Assembly: GCA_026707225.1 (NCBI GenBank)
Contig: JAPOXG010000118.1
Span: 1 to 39,360 of the forward strand
DNA: 39,360 nucleotides
Source of the DNA: Chloroflexota bacterium
Lineage (GTDB): Bacteria > Chloroflexota > Anaerolineae > Aggregatilineales > Phototrophicaceae
Direction: 5' to 3'
A program made the position numbers and the translations under genes. This document shows, in pieces, positions 22,632 through 32,091 of this stretch (its first letter is position 1; the number at the start of each line of letters is the position of its first letter). The notes below the pieces were generated by a model. That model saw only the letters and a list, made by a program, of their open reading frames with translations, searched no databases and was not told the DNA's origin.

Positions 22632-23678
22632 ATGCTGACGCAGCGTTTATTGATTCTGCTTCTGATTATCACCGCCGCGGGCTCGGGCGCGTTGGCGCAA
22701 ACCAACGAAGGGCGCGGCGGCTTGCCCGATATTTTCCGCATGCAGAACCTGGGCCGCGAATATCAGGGCTGGAACAACTGCGGTCCGGCCACACTCACCA
22801 ATGCCCTGGTTCACTTCGGCTATACCGATGATCAGTACCGCGCCGCCAAATGGCTGAAACCGAATTATGAAGACAAAAACGTCAGCGCCTGGCAGATGGC
22901 GGAGTTCGTCAACACACAGATTCCTGAATTGCCCGTCTACGCTCTGGTGCGCGATGGCGGCACGCTCGAATTGCTGCAAACGCTGATGGTCAATGGCTTT
23001 CCGGTGCTCATTGAGAAAGGCTACGAGCCGCCCGACTTCACCTGGATGGGGCACTATCTGCTGTTGGCCGGCTATGACGAGGCGCTGAGCGAAGTCGACA
23101 CCATGGACAGCTTCAAGGGACCCAACACCCGCTACAGCTACGAGGAAATCCAGGAATACTGGCAGCATTTCAACTACAAGTACATCGTGCTCTACACAGT
23201 CAATCGCGAAACTGAGTTGATGGCGCTATTGGGCGATGACGCCGATGAGTGGCAGAATCAGATCAACGCGCTGGAGCTGGCGCGCGCCGAAGCCATCGCC
23301 GATCAGGAAGACGCCCACGCCTGGTTCAACATGGGCAGCAGTTTCGTCGAGCTCGGCATGCACGACGCGGCGGCGCAGGCTTATGACAAGGCGATCTCAC
23401 TCGGCTTGCCCTGGCGTATGTTCTGGTATCAGTTCGGCGCTTGGGAAGCCTACTACCATACCGGGCGCTACGATGACATGATCCGCATCGCGCGTCAGAA
23501 CCAGAATGACGGCGGCGGTCAATACGTCGAAGAGACCTACTACTACCTGGGGATGGCGCGCGAGGGACGCGGTGAAGTGAGCAAAGCGCTGCAGAATTAC
23601 GACATCGCGCTGACCTTCAACCCCAATTTCAGCCCGGCGCGCGAGGCGAAGGCGCGGCTGTTGGCGGATACCAGTTGA
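22632..23678 (+). CDS. Secreted C39-like cysteine peptidase with TPR repeats
   Basis: 348 residues. A signal peptide (LLILLLIITAAGSGALAQ, cleavage near 22) leads into a C39-like papain-fold domain: catalytic Cys in NNCGPATL (residue 50), His in WMGHYLLLAGYD (residue 141) and a following Asp in MDSFKGPN. The second half (from about 215) is alpha-helical with TPR-like pairs (AWFNMGSSFVELGMHDAAAQAYDKAI and YYYLGMAREGRGEVSKALQNYDIAL). Such proteins are often annotated only as C39 family; there is no ABC transporter beside it, so it is not a bacteriocin exporter. Substrate unknown. Confidence 0.85.
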   Translation: MLTQRLLILLLIITAAGSGALAQTNEGRGGLPDIFRMQNLGREYQGWNNCGPATLTNALVHFGYTDDQYRAAKWLKPNYEDKNVSAWQMAEFVNTQIPELPVYALVRDGGTLELLQTLMVNGFPVLIEKGYEPPDFTWMGHYLLLAGYDEALSEVDTMDSFKGPNTRYSYEEIQEYWQHFNYKYIVLYTVNRETELMALLGDDADEWQNQINALELARAEAIADQEDAHAWFNMGSSFVELGMHDAAAQAYDKAISLGLPWRMFWYQFGAWEAYYHTGRYDDMIRIARQNQNDGGGQYVEETYYYLGMAREGRGEVSKALQNYDIALTFNPNFSPAREAKARLLADTS

Positions 23679-23707
23679 ATGTTCCTGCCACTAGGCGGGC
23701 ATGGGGC

Positions 23708-24229
23708 TTAAGCCAGCGTCGGCGCGCGTGACTTCGAGAAACTCTCCGAAGCGTCGCGAAGATAGCGGCTCGCTGCGTACAGGCTCATCCAGCCGATTGC
23801 TATGTGTTTGACGATGGTGGCGGCAAACAGAGCAATCATCGCTGAGTTTCCCTCGCGAAGCGCCCAAAGCACCCAGTCAATAAGCGGAATCCCGAATTCG
23901 CTCAATGTCATGATATGGAATGGGTACTGCACGACTGCCAGCGTCACAATTGTCGCAACAATGAGCATCGCAAAGCGAAAATGCGCTGGCTTATGAACAT
24001 AACGATGGACGATACCCGCATAAAGAGCCATTGCGATTCCGGCCAAGCCAGCTAGCAAAACGCCGTCCTCCACGGCGCCCACAATGATCTGTGGATGATA
24101 ATGCGATTTCGGCGCTGGTATCGTAGATTGAAATGCGATAACGGTCACTAAGCCGAGCGACGCGCCCAAGAGCGCGCCAAAAACGACCATCCGAAGAACC
24201 ATCTTGGCTAAGGGAATTGCTCGCCACAT
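23708..24229 (-). CDS. Four-helix integral membrane protein
   Basis: 172 residues. Four hydrophobic helices are evident (VFGALLGASLGLVTVIAF, GVLLAGLAGIAMALYAGIV, MLIVATIVTLAVVQYP, MIALFAATIVKHIAIGW), with an Arg/Lys-rich C-terminus facing the cytoplasm. I chose ATG 24229, preceded by AGAAAGGCA, rather than the upstream in-frame ATG at 24283 that overlaps the GH4 gene's stop. Not recognised as a known transporter. Confidence 0.65.
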   Translation of the reverse strand: MWRAIPLAKMVLRMVVFGALLGASLGLVTVIAFQSTIPAPKSHYHPQIIVGAVEDGVLLAGLAGIAMALYAGIVHRYVHKPAHFRFAMLIVATIVTLAVVQYPFHIMTLSEFGIPLIDWVLWALREGNSAMIALFAATIVKHIAIGWMSLYAASRYLRDASESFSKSRAPTLA

Positions 24230-24275
24230 AAAGATGCCTTTCTGTTGGCCCCGATTGTACACGCTCACGGCGTGT

Positions 24276-25592
24276 TTAGGCAAAAGCCGGCTGTAGATAA
24301 GCCTCGTTCACCGCGAACAACTCGTCCACCATCGACTGTATTTCCCGCAGCGAGCAGACCGCGGCCGACAGCGGCGAGTAAGCCACCGCCTGATAAATCA
24401 GCCGCTTGTCGCCATTGAGGATGCCTTCAACCGCCATCTCTTCGATCTGCGAATAGAGGTTGGTCAGCGGCGCCACCGACTGAGGCAGAGGACCCACTGC
24501 CACCGCTTCCAGTCCATCGCGCGACGCCCAGACCGGCGCCTCGACGCAGGCTTCCGCCGGCAAATTGTCGACCAAGCCCTTGTTCGGCACATTGCCATTG
24601 AATTTGAAAGGCGCGCCGCCTTCCATGGCGTTGATGATGTAGGCGGCGTATTCATGCCCGCGCTCCAGGTCAATCTCGCCCTGCTCGAACCAGGCGTGGA
24701 TGTCATCGCGCCAGTCGTTTTCGCGCCGGCGGTATTCCTTGAGGATGTAGGCGTGCTCGCCCGGATTCCAGTTGGCGCCGTGCGTGGCGTATTTCTCGAT
24801 TAGATCGGGCCGCTTGCGGAACCACCAGTTGTATTCCGAATTGTGCCCGCTCGATTCGGTCACGTAATAATCCAGCGCCAGGTACATTTCATTGCGAACT
24901 TGCTCGGCATTATAGATGTCTTTGTTTTCGGTGATCGCGCGCTGAATCAGCGGGTAGGCGTCTTCGCCGTTCCAGGCGTACTCGACGAACCAGGCGGTGT
25001 GATTGATGCCGGCGCAAGTATAGTTGATCTCGTCGTAGGGCGCGCCGATCCAGTTCGCCAGCATTTTTGAGGTGCCCTGCACGCTGTGGCACAAGCCGGT
25101 GACCTGGATATCGGCTTTGATGTCCATCGCCCGGCAGAGCATCGCCATCGGATTGGTGTAGTTGAGCATCAGCGCGTTCGGGCAGTAGCGTTCCATGTCG
25201 CGCGCGATATCGACCAGAACCGGAATCGTGCGCAGCGCGCGGAATATGCCGGAGACGCCGCGCGTATCGCCGACGTTCATATCGACGCCGTATTTCATCG
25301 GGATTTCGATATCGTGCCGCCAGACCTCGGTCGCGCCCACCAGGATTGTGACGACCACGTAATCGGCGCCGCGCAGCGCTTCGACGCGGTCCATCGTGGC
25401 GCTGACAGTCGCCGGATACTCGCCGGCTTCGACGATGCGGGATACCGCGCGCTGGGCGAAATCGAGGCGCTCGGCATCAATATCCATCAGCGCGATCTCG
25501 CTGCCTTCGAGCAGGGGGAAGGTCAGAATGTCTTTGACCAGCTTGCGCGTGAAGCCGAAGCTGCCGGCGCCGATGAAGGTGATCTTGGGCAT
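24276..25592 (-). CDS. Family 4 glycoside hydrolase (alpha-galactosidase-like)
   Basis: 438 residues of the NAD- and Mn-dependent GH4 family. The Rossmann start is [11 protein letters not shown], the NAD-binding continuation [12 protein letters not shown], the metal-binding Cys/His in GLCHSVQGT and GINHTAWF, and the [12 protein letters not shown] stretch is typical of the MelA-like alpha-galactosidase/alpha-glucuronidase branch. These enzymes oxidise the sugar at C3, then eliminate the aglycone. The exact glycosidic bond is not fixed by sequence. GGAGAG lies nine bases before ATG 25592. Cytosolic; probably works on imported oligosaccharides. Confidence 0.92.
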   Translation of the reverse strand: MPKITFIGAGSFGFTRKLVKDILTFPLLEGSEIALMDIDAERLDFAQRAVSRIVEAGEYPATVSATMDRVEALRGADYVVVTILVGATEVWRHDIEIPMKYGVDMNVGDTRGVSGIFRALRTIPVLVDIARDMERYCPNALMLNYTNPMAMLCRAMDIKADIQVTGLCHSVQGTSKMLANWIGAPYDEINYTCAGINHTAWFVEYAWNGEDAYPLIQRAITENKDIYNAEQVRNEMYLALDYYVTESSGHNSEYNWWFRKRPDLIEKYATHGANWNPGEHAYILKEYRRRENDWRDDIHAWFEQGEIDLERGHEYAAYIINAMEGGAPFKFNGNVPNKGLVDNLPAEACVEAPVWASRDGLEAVAVGPLPQSVAPLTNLYSQIEEMAVEGILNGDKRLIYQAVAYSPLSAAVCSLREIQSMVDELFAVNEAYLQPAFA

Positions 25593-25625
25593 GGGTTGGT
25601 CTCTCCAAGTTTGTAGATTGTGAAG

Positions 25626-25895
25626 TTAGTTGGATTCTGTGGTCATGTCCAGGAATTCTTGCCAGCTGCAATAATCGCCGACGCCCTTGTCATCAACGTA
25701 TCCAATCCGGCATTCGCGCAGTTCTTCTTCTGTTAGCTGCGCCTGCTCTACCAACTGTATGAATTCGTCGCGATCAGGGGATTCTATGCCAATTGGGACG
25801 ACATCGAGATAGCGCACCTCGGAAAGTTCACCGTAAGAGTAGCCTCGGACCACCCGACCACCTGGCTTGAATAGAACGAACCGTTTTCTATTCAT
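25626..25895 (-). CDS. Small acidic protein, partner of the 25892-26389 gene
   Basis: 89 residues, not recognised. It opens with a basic strand pair (RKRFVLFKPGGRVVRGYSYG), then an acidic helix (DEFIQLVEQAQLTEEELRE). Its ATG overlaps the stop of the upstream gene in a four-base overlap, so the two are translated together. The size and order fit the antitoxin or regulatory half of a two-gene module. It ends 34 bases before the GH4 start. Confidence 0.55.
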   Translation of the reverse strand: MNRKRFVLFKPGGRVVRGYSYGELSEVRYLDVVPIGIESPDRDEFIQLVEQAQLTEEELRECRIGYVDDKGVGDYCSWQEFLDMTTESN

Positions 25896-26389
25896 TCTAG
25901 TCTCCTATACTCATGCCACTGCTGAACATAGTACCATATCTCTGGCGGCGAAAAGCGGATTGCATAGGAGTCGTTGTCGAGTAATTCTATATGATACAAC
26001 TCCGGCGGATCTTGCAGTTGAGATTCCGCGATCAAGGTGACGCCTCTGACCGTTGCTGATTCACCGGTGTTGTAGTTCTTACGTTGTGTCTGCTCTGTTT
26101 TCATCCCATGCACGAACAGATTGCGAATTGCCCTAGCGACGCAGCCTTCATGCCAGCCATGTGTCAGATCATTATCGCGCTTGTGACCAACCAGCTTTTC
26201 ATATCCGGACGTGAAGCGATCCTGCGCGCTGGCAGCATCTCCAACAAGTTCGAACAGATTAAACGCGATCAGCGTTAGTGCCCAGAAATGCCTCTCATCT
26301 CCAGTGCCGTAAAGCAGATTGCCAGAGAATACGGCCATGTGGATCGCTTGATTCTGGCCGAAATGCAATGGGCTGGATTCCGGATCCAT
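25892..26389 (-). CDS. Possible HEPN-like protein in a two-gene unit
   Basis: 165 residues, mostly helical. The segment VARAIRNLFVHGM contains R-N-L-F-V-H, a good match to the RX4-6H motif of HEPN ribonucleases, placed after a long helix as in that fold (HFWALTLIAFNLFELVG). The remainder is strand-rich, which is unusual for HEPN. The family is not recognised. Its ATG begins directly at the stop of pepF, and it overlaps the 89-residue gene by four bases. It could be a toxin with that protein as antidote, but only the motif supports this. Confidence 0.5.
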   Translation of the reverse strand: MDPESSPLHFGQNQAIHMAVFSGNLLYGTGDERHFWALTLIAFNLFELVGDAASAQDRFTSGYEKLVGHKRDNDLTHGWHEGCVARAIRNLFVHGMKTEQTQRKNYNTGESATVRGVTLIAESQLQDPPELYHIELLDNDSYAIRFSPPEIWYYVQQWHEYRRLE

Positions 26390-28189
26390 TTATGCGACCA
26401 ACGCCTCCAGCCGATCCACCAGCTCCTCCAGCACCTTGAAGGTCTCCTCCACCGCCAGCGGCGTCGACATATCCACGCCAGCCGCTTTCAAAACAGGAAT
26501 CGCATAGTCGCTGCTGCCAGCTTGCAGGAAGGCGTGGTAGCGCTCGACCGCGCCGCCGTCTTCGCCCGCCAGAATCGTGTTCGCCAGGGCATGCGCCGCC
26601 GAGATGCCGGTGGCGTATTGGAAGGTGTAGAAGGCTTCGTACAAATGCCCGAACTGCGCCCAGGTGATGCCGGTCCGCCGCCGGTCATCCGTCATCGTCT
26701 CGCCATAACCCTCGGCGTAGAAGCCTGACATAATCTCGTTGAGCGTCTCCGGCGTCAGCGGCTCATCATTCTCCATCCGCGTATGCACCTCAAATTCAAA
26801 GCGGGCCAGCGTTGGCATGATGAAGAAATAGCGGTGGATGTTGTCCATCGCCTCTTGAATCAAAGCCAATTGGAAATCGCGGTCGTTTTCCCCGGCGAAC
26901 AAATGCGCCCGCACCATTGCCTGATTGAAATTCGAGGCGACCTCGGCGGCGAACATCGAATAATTGCTGTAGACGAAGGGCTGTTGCGCGCGCGTGTAAT
27001 GGCTGTGCATCGAATGCCCCAGTTCATGCGCCAGCGTGCTCATTGAGCTCAAGTTGCCATCGAAGCTCATCATGATGAAAGGGTAGCTGTCATAAGTGCC
27101 GAAGGAGAAAGCGCCTTCGGATTTGCCTTCGTTGACAGCGTAATCGACCCAGCGCTCGGCCAGGCAGCCGCGCCGCATCGTCGCCACGTACTGCTCGCCC
27201 AGCGGCGCCATGCCAGCCGCGATCATCTCTACCGCTGCGGGATACGACAGTTCAGGGTCGTCGGCTGTGAGCGGCGCCCAGATATCCCAGGGATGAATTG
27301 ACTCATAGCCCAGCGCCCGCCGCCGCACCTCCCAGTAGCGATGCCAGGTGGGGATATGCTTCTTGTAGGTATCAATCAGATTGTGAAAGACCTCGACCGG
27401 GATGTTGTTCGGCGACAGCTTGGCGTGGAGAACGCTGTCATAACCGCGCAGCCGCGCCAGCGTCACGTTGCGCTTGACCGACGCTATGTATGTCGTGGCG
27501 AAGGTATTCTGGAATGCCAAGTAGCTGTCGGCATAATTTATCCAGGCGCTCTTGCGCGTTTCGCGATCGCTGCTGGCCAGCAGTTTGTTGACAGTGCTCT
27601 GCACCAGCGTCTGTGGCGCGCCGCCGCTGTCATTCGCCGGTTCAAACTTCAAGTCCATGTCGTTGAGCGCGCTGCGGATGCTCTCGATGCGCCCTAGCGG
27701 ATCGCTCAGCAAGCCCAGCACCGACTCCACCTCGCCGGAGAGCACATGCTTCTTTTTCCGCAGCAGGTCGTCAATATGCTGCTGATACAGCTTCAAGCTG
27801 TCTTCACGCAGCCAGCTCTGCAACAGGTCTTCATCCAGCGCCAACAGCTCCGGCTCGGCGAAGGCGGCGCCGGCCATGAATTGTCCCGCCAGTCCCTGCG
27901 CCTGCCCGACCATGCCTTTGATTGCTTCGTTGTTGCTATCGCAGGCACCCCACATCACCGGGTACATATAGAGCGTCCAGACGCGGCGGGCGAGCGCTTG
28001 ATGAAAGTCGAACCACTCGGCGAGCCGTTCCGGACCCTGCGTGAGCGTTCCTTTGAAGCGCTCGATTTCGGGCAGCTTCGCCATCGCCGCCTGGTATTCC
28101 TCGCGCCAGGCGTCGAAGGAGGGGAAGACGCTCTCATGATTCCAGGTGGATTCGATCGGGACGTCAGAGCGAGCGGGGACGGTGGTCAT
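26390..28189 (-). CDS. pepF: Oligoendopeptidase F
   Basis: 599 residues, an M3-family zinc metallopeptidase that cleaves peptides of roughly 7-17 residues in the cytosol. The zinc site HELGHSMHSHY is near residue 386 with the third ligand Glu downstream in AAEVASNFNQA. The rest, including FSFGTYDSYPFIMMSFDGNL, matches PepF. Length normal. No signal peptide. The last codons run straight into the downstream HEPN-like gene. Confidence 0.94.
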   Translation of the reverse strand: MTTVPARSDVPIESTWNHESVFPSFDAWREEYQAAMAKLPEIERFKGTLTQGPERLAEWFDFHQALARRVWTLYMYPVMWGACDSNNEAIKGMVGQAQGLAGQFMAGAAFAEPELLALDEDLLQSWLREDSLKLYQQHIDDLLRKKKHVLSGEVESVLGLLSDPLGRIESIRSALNDMDLKFEPANDSGGAPQTLVQSTVNKLLASSDRETRKSAWINYADSYLAFQNTFATTYIASVKRNVTLARLRGYDSVLHAKLSPNNIPVEVFHNLIDTYKKHIPTWHRYWEVRRRALGYESIHPWDIWAPLTADDPELSYPAAVEMIAAGMAPLGEQYVATMRRGCLAERWVDYAVNEGKSEGAFSFGTYDSYPFIMMSFDGNLSSMSTLAHELGHSMHSHYTRAQQPFVYSNYSMFAAEVASNFNQAMVRAHLFAGENDRDFQLALIQEAMDNIHRYFFIMPTLARFEFEVHTRMENDEPLTPETLNEIMSGFYAEGYGETMTDDRRRTGITWAQFGHLYEAFYTFQYATGISAAHALANTILAGEDGGAVERYHAFLQAGSSDYAIPVLKAAGVDMSTPLAVEETFKVLEELVDRLEALVA

Positions 28190-28243
28190 GGATTAGAGCC
28201 TTTCTATATGAGTTGAATCTAAGAAATTCGGTTTCGACAGTAG

Positions 28244-28978
28244 CTATCCATCTCGCGCCTTGCGCAACAGTTCCAGCAGTGAATTGTATCGACTACTATA
28301 CTTGGTGTTTGCTTTACGACTGGACTTTGAGGCGTTCGCATCATTATCAAGAAACCAGCCGGAGAGCATCAAGTAACAGGGTTTGCCTTCCCACCTTGCT
28401 AATGAAAAGCGCAGTAGAGTCCCTGCAGGGATTTCATCAATTGGTGGCTCACATCCAACGTATGGAACGTCCAATTCGAGGTCATCGTCGTCCAAATCAC
28501 AGCTTATGTCGTTTTCACAGTACGTGTATCGCAGTCTCCCGTATTGGGCGCGGCACAAATGCAAAGCCTTGCTGAATCGCCAGAAGCCGGTGCTATAGTT
28601 TAGCCCTTTGGTGCCTGGCCAAATGAACGCCCTTTTGTTCTGTGCGTAACTAAGTTTGCCATCGAAGAGTTGGCGTGGAACAACAGTCGGCGCAGAGACG
28701 AGATCGTGTAAGTATTGCTTCAATTCTGACATTGATAGTGTCCGCACATATCGTTGGCGGGATATCCGGTGGTCTTCTGTATGTGGTCGTGCAGCGTTTG
28801 AATCTGCCAATAAATCCAGTTCCCAGACCTGACCTAGATTGAAAGCCGTGTCTGCTGGAAAGTCGCAGCCGTCAGATGTTAACAGCCGATAGCTTCTGTT
28901 GTCTCTCAGGCTAAGTGCTCCGACACACCGCTGCTTCTTCTTCTTCTTGGTCTTGCCAACAATAAGCACTCTTGGCAT
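28244..28978 (-). CDS. Probable dual-OB (DuOB) domain protein
   Basis: 244 residues. The beginning (MPRVLIVGKTKKKKKQRCVGAL, then SYRLLTSDG and FNLGQVWELDL) resembles the dual-OB-domain proteins often annotated as DUF-only. A second beta-barrel-like part (PAGTLLRFSLARWEGKPCYLMLSGWF) closes the protein. It stands last in an operon after two DUF488 genes (19 bases apart), an association that recurs in my memory of conflict-type gene neighbourhoods. The family name is recalled by pattern, not searched. It is predicted to bind nucleic acid; enzymatic role unknown. Confidence 0.55.
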   Translation of the reverse strand: MPRVLIVGKTKKKKKQRCVGALSLRDNRSYRLLTSDGCDFPADTAFNLGQVWELDLLADSNAARPHTEDHRISRQRYVRTLSMSELKQYLHDLVSAPTVVPRQLFDGKLSYAQNKRAFIWPGTKGLNYSTGFWRFSKALHLCRAQYGRLRYTYCENDISCDLDDDDLELDVPYVGCEPPIDEIPAGTLLRFSLARWEGKPCYLMLSGWFLDNDANASKSSRKANTKYSSRYNSLLELLRKARDG

Positions 28979-28997
28979 ATCTCAACTCCTCGCTTGA

Positions 28998-29537
28998 TTA
29001 TAAATGCTTCACTTTCCCGCCCGTCTTGTCGCGGAATCGCGTCGCGACAATGGATCGATGACAGGCCTCTGCATTCGCCTCGACGCAGAAAAGGACATAT
29101 CGCTGTAAAGGCTTTGCTGTGGGGTATTCCGCCAAATGCTTCGCCCGTTCCAACACAAGGTGCGGTTCGAGAATTAGTTCAGCTTTTCGCCTTCCATACT
29201 TCAATATTTGCTTCTTGTATGCTTTGATGTAGGCATCGCTAAGGCCCGTCCTCTCTCGTTTTAGCGTCTTGTCCTGTTTATCGGCTTCCCACTGCAAGGC
29301 GCGGATTTCCTTGGTCGGCGCAAGCTCTTTCAGATGCGCGTAGTAAATCCCCAACTCTTTCAAATTCGCCTGCAAATAACTGCTATTCGCGTAGTTGTAC
29401 TTCGACCCGCGCAGGCCGCGCCGAGCGCGTATGTCGATGAATAGATCAATCTCATTCTCGACCAGAGCGCCAAAAAACGACTCTTCGGTAGAGCCGTACA
29501 CGCCTATGGTGAATATGGTTTGTATCTCAGCGGTCAT
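28998..29537 (-). CDS. DUF488 family protein, copy A
   Basis: 179 residues. DUF488 signs: TIFTIGVYGSTEESFFGALVE at the start, the IDIRARRG strand/turn and the C-terminal catalytic-looking motif FCVEANAEACHRS. Several residues around it (Cys, Glu, Cys, His, Arg) are conserved across the family and suggest a nuclease or nucleotide-processing enzyme, though this is unproven. It has an insert rich in Lys/Arg (KLKRERTGLSDAYIKAYKK). It is 19 bases from the DuOB gene and 31 bases from the other DUF488 gene. Confidence 0.82.
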   Translation of the reverse strand: MTAEIQTIFTIGVYGSTEESFFGALVENEIDLFIDIRARRGLRGSKYNYANSSYLQANLKELGIYYAHLKELAPTKEIRALQWEADKQDKTLKRERTGLSDAYIKAYKKQILKYGRRKAELILEPHLVLERAKHLAEYPTAKPLQRYVLFCVEANAEACHRSIVATRFRDKTGGKVKHL

Positions 29538-29568
29538 GAAGTCGTATGTTGAATTGCGCTACTACGAG

Positions 29569-30081
29569 TCAGAGTAGCGCTTCTTGATAGCTCGTCTCTC
29601 TGATCTGAGATTGCGTGATTGGCTCGCCATGCCGGCCAATATGCGTCACCGCAATCTCATCGCTGTCGAGCGTCTTGCCGAGGACATAACCCCGATGACA
29701 TTCGTGCGGTTCAAGCTCGCTGCACATGATGACGATTCTTCGCCCAGACGACAGCGCGTGATTCAATTGCGCGATCCCACGCTGGTAGAAGGCCTTCGCT
29801 TCGCATTTCTTGGCATCCAGCAGTTTTTTCTTTCGCTGAGGGCTGTAGGTATAGCAATCGCTGTCAGCCGGTCTTCCACCGAGCGTATCACCCATGAATG
29901 CATATTGGATACCGCTGCGACTCAAAATCGCGGAGAGTTTTTCTTTGCTGAAATCCGGCGCAAATCGCGAATATGGCTTCGACCGAACATCAACAAGGGT
30001 ATCGATTTCATATTCATTCAGTATGGCAATGAATTCGTCTGTTTCGCGGCCACCATAGCCAATCGTGTAGATTTCATTCAT
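29569..30081 (-). CDS. DUF488 family protein, copy B
   Basis: 170 residues. A clear DUF488 start TIGYGGRETDEFIAIL, the VDVRSKPYSRF turn, DTLGGRP and the C-terminal CSELEPHECHR motif. This is the standard short form of the family; it is more typical than copy A, so A and B are not recent duplicates. As the first gene of the operon it should carry the promoter; none is obvious in the 115 bases upstream of the start before SppA ends. Confidence 0.85.
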   Translation of the reverse strand: MNEIYTIGYGGRETDEFIAILNEYEIDTLVDVRSKPYSRFAPDFSKEKLSAILSRSGIQYAFMGDTLGGRPADSDCYTYSPQRKKKLLDAKKCEAKAFYQRGIAQLNHALSSGRRIVIMCSELEPHECHRGYVLGKTLDSDEIAVTHIGRHGEPITQSQIRETSYQEALL

Positions 30082-30195
30082 CAGCGAACTGCCTCTGCAA
30101 TGAACCGATAACTACCGAAATTTTATCCAATCTACGGCAATTGTCAATGAAATTCGCTCAAATGTTCAAGAAAGATAGTGCACTAGTCGGCTGAC

Positions 30196-31869
30196 CTACT
30201 TCACACGCCACTCAAAGGGCATGATGCACTGCGCCCGCTTGGTCAGCGCCTCGATATTGTCCGCGGCATAATGCAGCAGCGCCGCCGGGCTCTGCTCGGC
30301 CACTTGCACGCCGATAGGCTTGCCTTTGTCGCGGATCAGCACCGAGGGCGCGTTATGCGGCAACTGCGCCAATTCGCGCGCCTTGTCGATCGCGCGCTGC
30401 AAGTTGCCCAACTCATCAACCAAGCCCCGCTCCATGGCTTGCGCGCCGGTCCAGACGCGCCCGCCACCAATGTCATTGATTTCGGCGCTCGTCTTGCCGC
30501 GGCTCTCTGCCACGCGATCCAGGAATTGCGCGTAGATATGCTCAATGCTGCCGCGCATCATCGCCCGCTGCGACTTGCTGAAGGGGCTCTCGCCCGTCAT
30601 CAGGTCGGCATGCTCGCCGCGCAGATACGAAAAAGCGTTGACATGCAGTTTATGCAGCATATCGCTGTTGACCAGCTTGCCCATCAGCACGCCAATGGAG
30701 CCAGTGATCGTGCCGGCCTGCGCCACAATCCAATGCGCCGGCGTCGCGATGTAGTAACCGCCCGAGGCCGCCACGCCACCCATGAAGACCACCAGCGGAC
30801 GCGTCTTGGCGAACTCCGCCAGCGCCGACGCCATCGACTCCGACGCCGTGGCCGAGCCGCCGCCGCTGTCGATATACAGCGCCAGCGCGCCACACTGCGG
30901 ATCCTTCATCAAATTGCGCACCTGCTGGTTCAGCGTGACATCGCCCAGGCGTTCGCCACCGACGAATGGCAACGGGACGGGCATATCGCTTGGCGGCGCC
31001 GCGCTTTCGCCATCGACGATCATGCCGCCGCCGTAAATCACAGCGACATACTTGCTGCTGAAGTCGCGCTCGGGCAGCAGGATCTGCCCATCGGCTTCTT
31101 CCCACATCGTGATCTTGGTGATGCCGAGGAATTCAATGAGCTGCTCCTCATTCATGATGCCATCGATGTAGCCTTTTTCCAGCGCGTCATCACCCATGTG
31201 CAGCCCGCCGTCAATCATATAGCGGACCTCGTCCGGCTTCATTTTGCGCGTGGAGGCGATGCCGTCAATCACCGTTTCGAATATGGAATCCAGCAGCCAA
31301 TTCGTCTGCTCCCGCCCTTGTTTGGATGGCTCCTTCCGCGTCAGCGCATCGGCCGCGCCTTTGTAGGGCGAAATCGCGATGGAGTCAAATTCGAGACCGA
31401 TGCTGGCCAGCCCCTCTTTCAGGAAGATCTGCTGACTGAGCAGACCGGTGGTCTCCAGCATGCCGCCCGGCGGCAGCAGGATCTCATCGCAGGCGCTGGC
31501 GACGAAATACTCGAGCGTTCGATAACCCGGCGCGTAACTGAGCGCGCGCTTGCCTTTTTCCCGCAAGCGCAGAATCGCGTCGCGCATCGTCTGCAAATCG
31601 GCTGTGCTGCCGGAGAAGCCGCGGAAGTACAAGATGACCCCCAGCGGACGCGGGTCATCGCCGATGCGGTCCAGCGCGCTTACGAATTCCATCAAGCTCA
31701 TCGGTGGCGCGCCCAGTACCTGGCGCTGCACAAAGTTGCGCTCTTTGGGGATGGGCGCGAAGGAGCTCGGCATCTTGATCATGACGAAGTCAATTGCCTT
31801 GGCGCGCGCCCGCTGCATGTTAAGCAGATTGACGCTGAGTTGCTGGATCAAGCGTTTGGTTTGAGACAT
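30196..31869 (-). CDS. sppA: Signal peptide peptidase SppA, 67-kDa type
   Basis: 557 residues from ATG 31869 (SQTKRLIQQLSVNLLNMQ). It has two S49 domains. The catalytic Lys is in the N-terminal domain (ISPYKGAADALTRKE, near 170) and the Ser in the C-terminal domain (GGVAASGGYYIA, near 368), the arrangement of the long SppA type. SppA degrades left-over signal peptides in the membrane; here I see no strong N-terminal membrane helix, so it may be peripheral or cytosolic. The conserved GTITGSIGV and ESPFSKSQRA loops are intact. Confidence 0.9.
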   Translation of the reverse strand: MSQTKRLIQQLSVNLLNMQRARAKAIDFVMIKMPSSFAPIPKERNFVQRQVLGAPPMSLMEFVSALDRIGDDPRPLGVILYFRGFSGSTADLQTMRDAILRLREKGKRALSYAPGYRTLEYFVASACDEILLPPGGMLETTGLLSQQIFLKEGLASIGLEFDSIAISPYKGAADALTRKEPSKQGREQTNWLLDSIFETVIDGIASTRKMKPDEVRYMIDGGLHMGDDALEKGYIDGIMNEEQLIEFLGITKITMWEEADGQILLPERDFSSKYVAVIYGGGMIVDGESAAPPSDMPVPLPFVGGERLGDVTLNQQVRNLMKDPQCGALALYIDSGGGSATASESMASALAEFAKTRPLVVFMGGVAASGGYYIATPAHWIVAQAGTITGSIGVLMGKLVNSDMLHKLHVNAFSYLRGEHADLMTGESPFSKSQRAMMRGSIEHIYAQFLDRVAESRGKTSAEINDIGGGRVWTGAQAMERGLVDELGNLQRAIDKARELAQLPHNAPSVLIRDKGKPIGVQVAEQSPAALLHYAADNIEALTKRAQCIMPFEWRVK

Positions 31870-32052
31870 GGACTGGTCTTTCTTATTTTGGTTTTGCCAC
31901 AGAGGCACAAAAGGCGCAGAGATTCTGACCCGAGTTTTTCGTGCCGTTCTATTCTTCTGATACGTATTCTAATTCGCCTAAGTCGCAAGCCCTCAACTGT
32001 GGATGTTGTGACAAGCGCGCGATGAGCGATATACTCGCAGACAGGCAAAGCA

Positions 32053-32061
32053 TGATATGCT
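32053..32061 (+). promoter_or_regulatory. Extended -10 promoter of Uma2 copy C
   Basis: TG-A-TATGCT 31 bases before ATG 32092. The equivalent at 32868-32876 (TG-A-TAAGAT) precedes copy D. No -35 is seen in either. Confidence 0.5.
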
Positions 32062-32091
32062 ACGCATAGATGGTTCGCAAGGCAAAGCGAA

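Noticed and set aside
30271..32025. A 584-codon open frame on the plus strand opposite sppA
   Set aside because: It is the antisense of a well-supported gene in GC-rich DNA, has no family features, and is rich in Arg, His and Gln as such shadows usually are.
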